Positions 42,563 through 51,092 of a DNA stretch of 64,000 nucleotides are shown here, one piece after another. This DNA is from Hyphomicrobiales bacterium (GTDB lineage: Bacteria; Pseudomonadota; Alphaproteobacteria; Rhizobiales; Beijerinckiaceae). The notes below the pieces were generated by a model. The model saw only the letters and a list, made by a program, of their open reading frames with translations, did no database searches and was not told the DNA's origin. Position 1 is the stretch's first letter, and every line of letters starts with the position of its first letter. The position numbers were made by a program, and so were the translations under genes. The stretch is from NCBI GenBank assembly GCA_900470775.1, contig UCBZ01000050.1, forward strand, positions 16,695-80,694, in the 5' to 3' direction.

Positions 42563-42838
42563 TCAGCCGTCGATGATGTCGTTATATTCCGGATGTTTCG
42601 CGGCCCAGCCCTGCATGAAGGTGCAGCGCAGTACCGCCTTGCGGCCGCTCGTCCGGATCAGCTCGAAAACGCCATGCGCCAATCGCGAGCCGACGCCCTG
42701 CCCCGCCAGCGCCTGCGGCACCTCGGTATGAACCAGCACGATCCTCTCGCCCTCAACCCTGTAGGCGGCGATCGCGGTGCCATCCGGCAGCGCGAGTTCG
42801 AAACGGTTCTCCGCCGGGTTGTCGATGACCTGGTCCAT
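42563..42838 (-). CDS. Small GNAT-like acetyltransferase
   Basis: The protein is 91 residues of the short YjdJ/GCN5-related type. VLVHTEVPQALAGQGVGSRLAHGVFELIR contains the Q/RxxGxG/A acetyl-CoA loop; the end WAAKHPEYNDII is typical. ATG 42838 has AAGGAATG upstream; other in-frame starts are poorly spaced. It is in the same orientation as opgG and GST, 29 bases after opgG. Confidence 0.8.
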   Translation of the reverse strand: MDQVIDNPAENRFELALPDGTAIAAYRVEGERIVLVHTEVPQALAGQGVGSRLAHGVFELIRTSGRKAVLRCTFMQGWAAKHPEYNDIIDG

Positions 42839-42867
42839 GTTCATTCCTTTTTGCCGGATGGCCGCCC

Positions 42868-44457
42868 TCAGACCTCGGCCCGCCACGGATAGCTCCAGGT
42901 CTCGGTCAGCGTCTTTTCGCCGCTTTTGAGGAAGGCGCGCATTTCGGCGAGTTGCCCCGGCTCGACGACGATGTCGATGAAGGCGCGAAACCCTTGCGTC
43001 TTCGGGTTTGGCACGATGAAGGCACGGTCGATCCGGCCATAGGCGATCGAGGGCACGATCTCGACCTTTTCCGGCTGGCGCAGGTGATAGTCGAGGTCGC
43101 CACCGGCGAAATCGACGATGAAGCGCCGCGCTCCCGCTGGCACCGGCTCGCCCGACCCAAGCGCCTTCGGCCGTGCCTGATAGGTGTTGATGATGCGCCC
43201 GCCCGGATGCAGGTCGTTCGAATCCATCATCGCGGTCAGCTTGTAGCCAAAAGAAAATTCGCGGCCGGGCTCCAGCGGCGTCTTCGGCGCCCAGAGCGCG
43301 ACGATGTTGTCATTGGTCTCGTCGGTCGTGGGGATCTCGATCAGCTCGACCGCGCCCTCGCCCCAGTCGCCCTGCGGCTCGATCCAGTAGGACGGGCGCA
43401 GTTCATAGGTCAGGTCGAGATCCTGATAGTGCTCGAAGACGCGGTCGCGCTGCATCAGCCCAAAGCCCCGGACATTGCGCTCAACGAAGGAGGAGACCGC
43501 CTGCTGCCGGGGGTTGCGCAGCGGCCGCCAGATCCACTCGCCGGTGCCGGAATGGATCATCAGCCCGTCCGAATCATGCAGCTCGGTGCGGAAATCGTCA
43601 TGGATCCGCCGGTCGTTCTCGCCGGTGAAAAACATCGAAGTCAGTGGCGCCAGGCCGAGCCTCTCGATCGGCTTGCGCGGGAACAAGGTCGCCCCGACAT
43701 CGACCACGGAATCGACATCCGGGTAGATATGGAAGCGGTAGGCCCCCGTCACGGAGGCTGAATCGAGCAGGGCATAGACCGTGACGCGCTCGGCGTTGGC
43801 AGCGGGCGCCTCGACCCAGAACTCCCGGAACATCGGGAACTCCTCCCCGCCCGGCACGCCGGCGCCGATCGCAAGCCCCCGCGCCGACAGGCCGTAGCGC
43901 TGCTCGCGGCCGAGCACCCGGAAATAGCTCGCGCCGATGAAGGAGATCAGCTCGTCATAGATGCGTGGATCGTTAAGCGGGTAATGCAGCCGGAAACCGG
44001 CAAACCCGAGATTGACCGGCAGCGGCTTGTCGAACTTGACCCGGCCCTGGTCGAACAGGTTCGCCGAGTAGGGCACCGGCGTCGGCACGCCGTCGCGCAC
44101 GACATTGACCGCGACGGGGCGCGTGAACAGGAAGCCCGGATGGAACATCTGCATCCGGAACGGCGAGCCGTTCTGGGCGAGCAGCGCACGATCCGGCCGG
44201 AAGCGGATGTCGCGCCAGGAATCGAAATCCAGCCGCGCCAGCGGTTCGGGCAGGTTCGGGCCGGGATCATAGGGGACGGCCGCGATCTCGCGGGCTCGGC
44301 GCACCACCTCCTCGAAGCCGAAGCGCGGCTGCGGCGGCTCGGCGGAAGGTTCGGCCTGCGGCGCGGGTTGCTGCGCCAGCAGGACGGACGGAGCCGTCGA
44401 GAGGCTCAGCGCGGCTGAAAGCCCCGCCAGGACACGGCGGCGGTTCGTGAAGGTCAT
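42868..44457 (-). CDS. opgG: Periplasmic glucan biosynthesis protein OpgG/MdoG
   Basis: This 529-residue protein is needed for osmoregulated periplasmic glucan synthesis. The signal (TNRRRVLAGLSAALSLSTA, with a twin-arginine-like N-terminus) is followed by a Pro-rich linker. The core has AREIAAVPYDPGPNLPEPLARLDFDSWRDIRFRP, LFDQGRVKFDKPLPVNLGFAGFRLHYPL and the C-terminal Ig-like domain. No opgH glucosyltransferase is adjacent. The start at 44457 avoids a long non-homologous leader. Confidence 0.92.
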   Translation of the reverse strand: MTFTNRRRVLAGLSAALSLSTAPSVLLAQQPAPQAEPSAEPPQPRFGFEEVVRRAREIAAVPYDPGPNLPEPLARLDFDSWRDIRFRPDRALLAQNGSPFRMQMFHPGFLFTRPVAVNVVRDGVPTPVPYSANLFDQGRVKFDKPLPVNLGFAGFRLHYPLNDPRIYDELISFIGASYFRVLGREQRYGLSARGLAIGAGVPGGEEFPMFREFWVEAPAANAERVTVYALLDSASVTGAYRFHIYPDVDSVVDVGATLFPRKPIERLGLAPLTSMFFTGENDRRIHDDFRTELHDSDGLMIHSGTGEWIWRPLRNPRQQAVSSFVERNVRGFGLMQRDRVFEHYQDLDLTYELRPSYWIEPQGDWGEGAVELIEIPTTDETNDNIVALWAPKTPLEPGREFSFGYKLTAMMDSNDLHPGGRIINTYQARPKALGSGEPVPAGARRFIVDFAGGDLDYHLRQPEKVEIVPSIAYGRIDRAFIVPNPKTQGFRAFIDIVVEPGQLAEMRAFLKSGEKTLTETWSYPWRAEV

Positions 44458-44587
44458 GCTGGGTCCGTCGTCTGGTCTTGGCCGCCGTCGGAGGCGGATT
44501 GTCAAAGGCTTGCCTGCCAGTGACTTAGGCGAGGAATTGGGGCCGGTCTAGGGCGGGATCGCCCGAGGGGACGGCACCAGACGACGC

Positions 44588-44977
44588 TCAGGCCGTCATC
44601 AGGCCCAGATGCTCAGCGAACGGGCCGAAATCCCGATCCGCATGCAGAAGCGCGTGACCGTGCTCGATGCAAAACGTCGCGATGATCAGGTCGGTCGTCT
44701 TGCGCACTGTCACGCCGAGACCTCTCAGCCTGCGATAATTGCGGGCGCCGGAACGTGCGATCACCGGATCGAGCATGCGAACGAGCGAAAAATGACGCAG
44801 TCTCGTCTCGATGGCAAAAGCATGCCGATCATCCCGCGCGCCCTGAAGCAGTTCGAGAAGAACCAGATCCCCGAGCAGCAGCTCAGGCGTTCCGATCAGC
44901 GAATCGAGCTTGGCGACGGACTGAGTAGCCTGCCCCCTGAAATGGGCAATCCAGACTGAGCTGTCCGCCAGGATCAC
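44588..44977 (-). CDS. vapC: VapC-type PIN-domain ribonuclease toxin
   Basis: The protein is 129 residues. The acidic PIN residues are visible: D5 in MILADSSVW, E in LLELLQG, D in TTDLIIA and D in LHADRDFG. VapC toxins cleave tRNA or rRNA. The GTG start overlaps the VapB stop (GTGA), so translation is coupled and the antitoxin comes first. Confidence 0.9.
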   Translation of the reverse strand: MILADSSVWIAHFRGQATQSVAKLDSLIGTPELLLGDLVLLELLQGARDDRHAFAIETRLRHFSLVRMLDPVIARSGARNYRRLRGLGVTVRKTTDLIIATFCIEHGHALLHADRDFGPFAEHLGLMTA

Positions 44978-45186
44978 GACAAAGGTTCGATATCGCGATC
45001 AGTGCGCATCTCGTCGAGACTGCCTTCCCAGCCGATGCCTTTCAGTTCGTCGAAAGCCTTCCGCTGCCGATGGATAGTGACGAGTTTGCGCAGAGCCTCC
45101 TCGACGACGGCCTTCTTTGTCGAGAGCGCCGTCACCTCCATAGCCTCCTTAAGGAGCACATCGTCGATGTCGATATTCGTCCGCAT
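44974..45186 (-). CDS. vapB: VapB-type antitoxin
   Basis: The protein is 70 residues. The N-terminal ribbon-helix-helix (MRTNIDIDDVLLKEAMEVTALSTKKAVVEEALRKLV, residues 1-36) binds DNA; the C-terminal tail would neutralise VapC. ATG 45186 was chosen as the family begins with MRTN/MKTN; the frame extends 13 codons upstream over the operator. It is probably autoregulated through the palindrome at 45198-45227. Confidence 0.88.
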   Translation of the reverse strand: MRTNIDIDDVLLKEAMEVTALSTKKAVVEEALRKLVTIHRQRKAFDELKGIGWEGSLDEMRTDRDIEPLS

Positions 45187-45197
45187 TGCGGCCTCCA

Positions 45198-45227
45198 ATG
45201 TGTATGAATGCGGCGGACTATACACAT
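45198..45227. promoter_or_regulatory. Candidate VapB operator
   Basis: ATGTGTAT (45198-45205) and ATACACAT (45220-45227) are perfect 8-base inverted arms with a 14-base spacer. The palindrome lies 12 bases upstream of vapB, where toxin-antitoxin operators usually sit. Confidence 0.6.
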
Positions 45228-45270
45228 AGGCGCAACGTCAGACAATTCGACCCCCGCTCCCAAAAAACCC

Positions 45271-45299
45271 TTGCGGTGGGGGGCGACCATCCGTATATG
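45271..45299 (+). promoter_or_regulatory. Candidate promoter for ornithine decarboxylase
   Basis: TTGCGG (45271-45276), 17-base spacer, TATATG (45294-45299) forms a plausible sigma70 promoter. Transcription would start near 45306, giving a leader of about 447 bases. Confidence 0.4.
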
Positions 45300-45305
45300 C
45301 AGCTC

Positions 45306-45752
45306 ACCCAATTCGCACGTGCCTGTGGCCGCGTGTCAGTCGGTGGGCATCCGGACAAGAGGCCGGACAGCCGCCAGGAGTTGGAGGACGGATGGAGGGG
45401 GATGGATATCCCCTCAAATCACGCCTCCCGGTTCCCCCCAAGGGAATTGTTCTCCGAACAGCGACTGGCAGCCGGAGGCGAAACCGGCGAACCCCGAATC
45501 TCCACGGGGGACGCAGCTTAAAGCAACGACGGAACGGGCTTTTTTTGGTCTCGCTGGTCCTCCAAAGACCAGCACCGAAGAGGCTTGTCCTTCATTGCCG
45601 GGCGTGCGGGGTCTTCCCAAGCGACGGTTATCAGAGTCCGGACGTTTCGTTCGGTGATCCCAGGCGTTTCCAACGCGCCGTGGATCGCTCGACCGACTCA
45701 AGCCGGCTTCATGTCGCATCGGCGCCGCTTGCGCCGGAGGGAGACGCGTCTC
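45306..45752 (+). ncRNA. Long structured leader of ornithine decarboxylase, candidate speF-type RNA
   Basis: No gene lies in this stretch of about 450 bases. Stems are seen: GCTGGTC/GACCAGC around CTCCAAA (45559-45579 region), GGCGC/GCGCC (45721-45735) next to the ribosome binding site GGAGGG, and the palindrome GAGACGCGTCTC (45741-45752) touching the ATG. A T-run of seven follows GGGC at about 45540. Alphaproteobacterial ornithine decarboxylase genes are known to carry the speF RNA motif in their leader; identity with it is inferred from position only. An in-frame ATG at 45711 would add an Arg-rich extension. Confidence 0.5.
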
Positions 45753-46898
45753 ATGACCGAGCGCATCCGTGAGTTCCTTCGTACCCGTCGCGATGACGGT
45801 CCTTGCGTCGTCATCGACCTCGATGTCGTCGGCGAGAACTATCATGCCTTCTCGCGGGCCCTTCCCGACACGCGCGTGTTCTACGCCGTGAAGGCGAATC
45901 CCGCGCCGGAAGTGCTGGGCCTGCTGGCCAAGCTCGGCTCGAGCTTCGACTGCGCTTCGGTCGTCGAGATCGAACTCGCACTCGCAGCCGGCGCGACGGC
46001 CGACCGCATCTCCTTCGGCAACACCATCAAGAAGGAGCGAGACGTCGCTCGCGCCATGGAGCTCGGCGTTCGCCTCTTCGCGGTCGATTGCACGGCCGAG
46101 GTCGAGAAGATCGCCCGTTCGGTCGACAAGACCGGAGCGTCGGATGTGCGGATCTTCTGCCGCATCCTCTGCGACGGGGCCGGCGCCGACTGGCCGCTCT
46201 CGCGCAAGTTCGGCTGCGAGCCCGAAATGGCTGCGGACGTGCTCGAGCACGGCCATCGCCTCGGCCTGACCGCTCATGGCATCTCGTTCCATGTCGGTTC
46301 GCAGCAGGCCAATGTGAACGCTTGGGATTCCGCTCTGGGCTCCGCCTCGGCGGTGTTCAAGGAGTGCGCCACCCGTGGGCTCTCGCTGTCGATGGTCAAT
46401 CTCGGCGGCGGCTTCCCGGCGCGTTACCTGAAGCCGATCCCCGGCGTGCCGTCCTATGGCGATGCGATCTTCCAGGCGCTGTCGAAGCATTTCGGCAACC
46501 AGCTCCCGGAGACCATCATCGAGCCGGGTCGCGGCATGGTCGGCAATGCCGGCCTGATCGAGACCGAGGTCGTCCTGATCTCGAAGAAGGCCAAGGACGA
46601 TCAGGTCGCCTGGGTCTATCTCGACATCGGCAAGTTTAACGGTCTCGCCGAGACCATGGACGAGGCGATCCGCTACCCGATCCGCAGCGCCCGCGACGGC
46701 GATGCGACGGTGCCCTGCGTTCTGGCCGGCCCGACCTGCGATTCGGTCGACGTCATGTACGAGAAGACCCCGTACATGCTGCCGTTCAGCCTGGAGATCG
46801 GCGACAAGCTGCTGATCGAGGGCACGGGCGCCTATACGACGACCTATTCGGCCGTCGCCTTCAACGGCTTCCCGCCGCTGAGACAGTACGTCATCTGA
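45753..46898 (+). CDS. Ornithine (or lysine/ornithine) decarboxylase, PLP fold-type III
   Basis: The protein is 381 residues. The PLP lysine is K47 in FYAVKANP; HVGSQQ and the GGGFP phosphate loop follow; the late Cys of CVLAGPTCDSVDVM is the family catalytic Cys. It converts ornithine to putrescine. It forms a pathway with homospermidine synthase at 52039, as in other Hyphomicrobiales. Start 45753 follows GGAGGGAG at a long spacing; an in-frame ATG at 45711 is possible. A GC hairpin follows the stop. Confidence 0.9.
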   Translation: MTERIREFLRTRRDDGPCVVIDLDVVGENYHAFSRALPDTRVFYAVKANPAPEVLGLLAKLGSSFDCASVVEIELALAAGATADRISFGNTIKKERDVARAMELGVRLFAVDCTAEVEKIARSVDKTGASDVRIFCRILCDGAGADWPLSRKFGCEPEMAADVLEHGHRLGLTAHGISFHVGSQQANVNAWDSALGSASAVFKECATRGLSLSMVNLGGGFPARYLKPIPGVPSYGDAIFQALSKHFGNQLPETIIEPGRGMVGNAGLIETEVVLISKKAKDDQVAWVYLDIGKFNGLAETMDEAIRYPIRSARDGDATVPCVLAGPTCDSVDVMYEKTPYMLPFSLEIGDKLLIEGTGAYTTTYSAVAFNGFPPLRQYVI

Positions 46899-46904
46899 CG
46901 AAAC

Positions 46905-46929
46905 GGGGCGCGATTTAAACCCGCGCCCC
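46905..46929 (+). terminator. Probable terminator hairpin after ornithine decarboxylase
   Basis: GGGGCGCG (46905-46912) and CGCGCCCC (46922-46929) form a perfect 8-base stem with a 9-base loop, 7 bases after the stop. No T-run follows, so termination efficiency is uncertain. Confidence 0.6.
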
Positions 46930-47137
46930 TCACCAATCGGGTCCGGCGAAGCGCCCTGCCATAAGTCGGCAGGCCGCCCGGCGGTTTCGGGCGGAGCGTC
47001 CGTGTCTTCCAAGAATGGAGGCACGGCCGTGGCTCCCGCCGGACCCTCTTCCACCCTCATCCCCTGATGTTGTGGCCGCGTCCGCGCGGCGCCGGGAAGG
47101 TCTGCGGAATCGCAGGCGCTCCGGCCGGAGGTGCGTC

Positions 47138-47674
47138 ATGATCACGATCCGCGACGAGGTCGCTGCCGATGTTCCCGCCCGCGAGGCGCTGCTCGACCGT
47201 TGCCTGGGCGAGCGCCGCACCGCCAAGTCGAGCGAGCGGCTTCGCGAAGGTCGTTTGCCGGCCGAGGGCCTGGCTTTGACGGCCGAGCGCGACGGCGTCG
47301 TCGTCGCGACGGTCCGGCTCTGGCACGTCGATGCCGGTGGCCGTTCCGCCCTGCTGCTTGGCCCGCTCGCCGTCTCGCCCGACCTTCAGGGCGAAGGCGT
47401 CGGCAAGGCGATGATGCGGGAAGTGATCTGGCGCGCGGCCTGCCGCAGCCATGGCGCCGTGCTGCTCGTCGGGGACGCCGACTACTACGAGCGCTTCGGC
47501 TTCTCCGGCGACCTGACCCGCGATCTCGCCATGCCCGGCCCGGTCGAGCGCGAGCGCTTCCTCGGCCTCGAACTGCGCGATGGGGCGCTGGCCGGAGCAG
47601 CCGGGGTACTCGTTGCAACGGGGCTGTTGGACGAGACCGCGCCGCTGGCAGAGCCTGCGCGCCGCGCCGCCTGA
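47138..47674 (+). CDS. GNAT family N-acetyltransferase
   Basis: The protein is 178 residues. The N-terminal part is IRDEVAADVPAREALLDRCLG; the acetyl-CoA site is in LLGPLAVSPDLQGEGVGKAMMREVIWRA (motif Q/RxxGxG/A), and HGAVLLVGDADYYERFGF is typical of the YhbS-like group. ATG 47138 is preceded by GGAGGTG. It lies between ornithine decarboxylase and the sugar ABC genes; polyamine acetylation is possible but only a guess. Confidence 0.85.
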   Translation: MITIRDEVAADVPAREALLDRCLGERRTAKSSERLREGRLPAEGLALTAERDGVVVATVRLWHVDAGGRSALLLGPLAVSPDLQGEGVGKAMMREVIWRAACRSHGAVLLVGDADYYERFGFSGDLTRDLAMPGPVERERFLGLELRDGALAGAAGVLVATGLLDETAPLAEPARRAA

Positions 47675-47785
47675 GGATAACTGCAGCGGCCCCGGCGATT
47701 CGCCGGAGCCGTCACGCATCCGTCATCGAACCGTAACCGCTTCGTCGTCCAGCCCCGCCATGACCCCCGCCAAAGGTAGGGGTAC

Positions 47786-48721
47786 ATGGCGCAGGCGGTT
47801 TTCACGACGGGCAAGGCGAGGGGATGGAGCGTGCCGCGCTGGCGGCCGCGCCAGGCCACCGTGCTCGCCTTCGCGATGCTGGCGCCCTCGCTGCTCTTTC
47901 TGGCGCTGTTCACCTACTGGCCGGTGCTGCAGGTCATCTGGCAGTCGCTGCATGGGCAGCTGCGGGTCGGCGGCCCGCAGGCCTATGTCGGGCCGCAGAA
48001 TTTCCTCAAGCTCTTTGCCGATCCTGCCTTTCGCAAGGCGCTGGGCAATAACCTTATCTATGCGCTCGGCACCGTGATTCCGAGCCTCGTGCTGGCGCTG
48101 GGCTTCGCCATGGCGCTGGTCAAGTCGAGCCGCGTCAACGCGCTGTTCCGGGCCCTGTTCTTCCTGCCCGTGCTGATCCCGCTCGTCGCGGCAGCCTCGA
48201 TCTTCCTGTTCCTGTTCCTGCCCAATGTCGGGCTGCTCGACTACCACCTCGCCAAGCTCGCCATCTCCGGCTCGAACTGGCTGGGCGACCCCGATGTCGC
48301 GCTCTGGTCGATCATGGCGCTGACGATCTGGAAGAACGCCGGCTACTACATGCTGTTCTTCCTGGCCGGCTTGCAGGCCGTACCGGCCGACGCCTATGAG
48401 GCGGCGATCCTCGACGGCGCCGGCCCCTGGCAGCGCCTGCGCTACGTCACCCTGCCCTATCTCAAGCCGACCATCGGCTTCGTCCTGGTGATCGGACTCC
48501 TGAACGTCGTCACCCAGGTCGACCATGTCTTCGTCCTGACCAAGGGCGGCCCGTCCGACTCCACCAACCTGCTGCTGTTCTACATCTACCAGCAGGCGGT
48601 CGAGAACTACGACGCCGGGCGCGCGGCGGCCGGCACACTGGTAATGCTGGCGCTGCTGCTCGCCGTCACCGCCTCCTCCCTGCGCACGCTCGAGCGCTCC
48701 TTCGGGGAGAAGGAGCCATGA
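47786..48721 (+). CDS. Sugar/glycerol-3-phosphate-type ABC transporter permease (UgpA-like)
   Basis: The protein is 311 residues with six membrane helices (first at about 28-49). The EAA loop is EAAILDGAGPWQRLRYVTLPYLKP, as in the MalF/UgpA family of binding-protein-dependent importers. AGGTAGGGG precedes the start. It overlaps the next permease by ATGA. No ATPase gene is in this cluster. Confidence 0.9.
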   Translation: MAQAVFTTGKARGWSVPRWRPRQATVLAFAMLAPSLLFLALFTYWPVLQVIWQSLHGQLRVGGPQAYVGPQNFLKLFADPAFRKALGNNLIYALGTVIPSLVLALGFAMALVKSSRVNALFRALFFLPVLIPLVAAASIFLFLFLPNVGLLDYHLAKLAISGSNWLGDPDVALWSIMALTIWKNAGYYMLFFLAGLQAVPADAYEAAILDGAGPWQRLRYVTLPYLKPTIGFVLVIGLLNVVTQVDHVFVLTKGGPSDSTNLLLFYIYQQAVENYDAGRAAAGTLVMLALLLAVTASSLRTLERSFGEKEP

Positions 48722-49572
48722 GCGCCGCCACCATGAGCACCGGTGTCTCGACCGGCGAGATCACGCCGAAGCTCGGCTACACCGCGACGCTTTTGATCGC
48801 GGGGCTCTGGATGGTTCCCTTCATCTGGATGCTGGTCGCCGCCTTCAATCCCGAAAGCACCGGCGCCGGCATGGCCTCGCTGGTGCCGTCCTATATCCCG
48901 ACGCTCGCGAACTTCCGCGAGGCCTGGGCCTCGGCCGATTTCCCCCGCTACGGCCTGAACACGACGATCATCAGCCTCGGCATCCTTGCCGTGCAGATCA
49001 TCACGATCACGCTCGCCGGTTACGCCTTCGCCCGGCTCGACTTTCCCGGCCGCACCGTCTGCTTCTACCTCTTCCTGCTGCAGCTGATGCTGGCACCGGT
49101 CGTGCTGATCGTCCCCAACCTGACGACGATCGCGAAGCTCGGCCTCTACGACACGCTGCTGGGCGTGATGGCACCCTATTTCGCCTCCGCCTTCGGCACC
49201 TTCCTGATGCGCCAGGCCTTTCGGGCGATCCCACGCGAACTGGAAGATGCGGCGCTCATCGACGGCGCCAGCGTCTTTCAGCGCATCGGCTTCATCTACC
49301 TGCCGCTGGCAAAACCCTCGCTCGTCGCCTTCTCGATCGTCTCGGTCACCGCCCATTGGAACGAATTCCTCTGGCCGCTGATGGTGATCAACTCGCCCGA
49401 TCTGCGCCCGCTGACCGTCGGCCTCGCCTCGTTCACGCGCGGCGCCGAGGGCGCCCAGGCCTGGGGCGTGATCGCAGCCGGCACCCTGCTGGTCAGCGCG
49501 CCGCTGCTTATCGCCTTCGCGGTGTTCCAGCGTGCCTTTGTCAACTCCTTCGTCTCCTCCGGCATCAAGTAA
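48718..49572 (+). CDS. Sugar/glycerol-3-phosphate-type ABC transporter permease (UgpE-like)
   Basis: The protein is 284 residues with six helices. The EAA-loop signature is ELEDAALIDGASVFQRIGFIYLPLAKPS. It is the partner of the UgpA-like permease and overlaps it (ATGA). The binding-protein gene begins 11 bases downstream with an AAGGAAA site. Confidence 0.9.
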   Translation: MSAATMSTGVSTGEITPKLGYTATLLIAGLWMVPFIWMLVAAFNPESTGAGMASLVPSYIPTLANFREAWASADFPRYGLNTTIISLGILAVQIITITLAGYAFARLDFPGRTVCFYLFLLQLMLAPVVLIVPNLTTIAKLGLYDTLLGVMAPYFASAFGTFLMRQAFRAIPRELEDAALIDGASVFQRIGFIYLPLAKPSLVAFSIVSVTAHWNEFLWPLMVINSPDLRPLTVGLASFTRGAEGAQAWGVIAAGTLLVSAPLLIAFAVFQRAFVNSFVSSGIK

Positions 49573-49583
49573 GGAAAAACACC

Positions 49584-50915
49584 ATGACGACTACCCGCCG
49601 CACTTTGCTGGCCGGCGCCGCGCTGGCTGCGAGCTTCGCGCTCTCCCCCGCCTGCGCGCAAGGCCAGACCGAGATCGAGCTGTTCTTCCCGGTCCCCGTC
49701 GACGGCCAGCTCGCCCGCGACATGGGCGTCCTGCTCAAGGAGTTCAACGAGAAGAACCCCACGATCAAGGCGACCCCGGTCTATACGGGCTCCTATGACG
49801 AGACCCTGATCAAGACCCGCGCCGCGATGAAGGCCGGCAAGCCGCCGGCCGCCGTCATCATGTCCGCCAACTTCCTGCTCGACCTCAAAATTGAGGGCGA
49901 GATCCACCCGATGGACGCCCTGATCAAGGCTGACGGGAAGACCAACGACCAGTTCATGGGCCAGTTCTTCGACGCGCTGCACGGCAATGCCGTGCTCGAC
50001 CGTCAGGTCTATGGCGTGCCCTTCCACAATTCGACGCCGCTGCTCTACGTCAACACAGACCATCTCAAGGAAGCCGGCCTCGACCCCGACAAGCTGCCCG
50101 CCAACTGGGAAGAGCTCGTCACCACCGCCAAGAAGCTGACCAAGCGCGACGGCGACCGCGTCACCCGCTGGGGCATGATGATGCCCTCGAACTACGATTA
50201 CGGCGGCTGGATCCTGCAGGCGCTGACCCAGTCCAACGGCGGCGAGTGGTTCAACGTCAATTACGGCGGCGAGGTCTATTACGACACGCCGTCCATGCTG
50301 GGCGCGCTGACCTTCTGGTCGGACCTCGTCACCAAGCACAAGGTCCACCCGGCCGGCGTGCAGGCCGGCGGCGCGGTGTCGGGCGCCTTCCTCGCGGGCC
50401 AGACCTCGATGATGCTGCTCTCGACGGGCTCGCTCACCCATATCCGCAACAACGCCAAGTTCCCCTACAAGGTCGCCTTCGTGCCGAAGAACGTCCGCAA
50501 CGCGGTTCCGATCGGTGGCGCCTCGCTGGTCATTCCGACCGGCGTCGAGGGCGAGCGCCGCAAGGCCGCCTGGACGCTGATCAACTGGATGACGGCGCCG
50601 GAGAAATCCGCCTGGTGGAGCCGCGCGACCGGCTATTTCGCGCCCAACAAGGCCGCCTACGACACGCCCGATATGAAGGAGTTCATCGCCAGGAACCCCG
50701 ACGCCGGCATCGCGGTCAAGCAGCTGGACGTCGCCAAGCCCTGGTTCGCCACCTACAAGACGGTCCCCGTCCGCAAAGCGATCGAGGACGAACTCGCCGC
50801 CGTGCTCTCGGGCAAGAAGACGCCGAAGGAGGCCCTCGCCGCCGCCCAGAAGCAGGCCGACGAGATCATGCGCCCCTTCGTCGAGCAGACCGCGCTGAAG
50901 CTGCCGACGAACTGA
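49584..50915 (+). CDS. ABC transporter substrate-binding protein (family 1, UgpB-like)
   Basis: The protein is 443 residues. The signal peptide (MTTTRRTLLAGAALAASFALSPA, with a twin-arginine-like start) probably cleaves near residue 25. The mature extracellular-solute-binding family 1 domain has VPFHNSTPLLYVNTDHLKEAGLDPDKLPANWEEL and ARNPDAGIAVKQL. UgpB resemblance and the neighbouring phosphodiesterase suggest glycerol-3-phosphate or a glycerophosphodiester as ligand (inference). Confidence 0.9.
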   Translation: MTTTRRTLLAGAALAASFALSPACAQGQTEIELFFPVPVDGQLARDMGVLLKEFNEKNPTIKATPVYTGSYDETLIKTRAAMKAGKPPAAVIMSANFLLDLKIEGEIHPMDALIKADGKTNDQFMGQFFDALHGNAVLDRQVYGVPFHNSTPLLYVNTDHLKEAGLDPDKLPANWEELVTTAKKLTKRDGDRVTRWGMMMPSNYDYGGWILQALTQSNGGEWFNVNYGGEVYYDTPSMLGALTFWSDLVTKHKVHPAGVQAGGAVSGAFLAGQTSMMLLSTGSLTHIRNNAKFPYKVAFVPKNVRNAVPIGGASLVIPTGVEGERRKAAWTLINWMTAPEKSAWWSRATGYFAPNKAAYDTPDMKEFIARNPDAGIAVKQLDVAKPWFATYKTVPVRKAIEDELAAVLSGKKTPKEALAAAQKQADEIMRPFVEQTALKLPTN

Positions 50916-50977
50916 TACTTGCGATCGAAGGGATGCCCGGCACCGAGCCGGGTATCCCTTCGTCGCTCCCCTCCACC

Positions 50978-51063
50978 GTCATGGTCGGGCTTGTCCCGAC
51001 CATCCACGTCTTCTCTTCCTGGACGTCGCAAGGCGTGGATGCTCGCCACAAGGGCGAGCATGA
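50978..51063. repeat. Palindromic intergenic element, copy B (inverted relative to copy A)
   Basis: This 86-base element begins GTCATGGTCGGGCTTGTCCC and ends CCACAAGGGCGAGCATGAC, the reverse complement of 26232-26322 at both ends. It separates the binding-protein gene from the phosphodiesterase gene within the same transcription direction. Confidence 0.75.
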
Positions 51064-51092
51064 CGGGAAGGTTGCATCCGGATACCCGTTCA

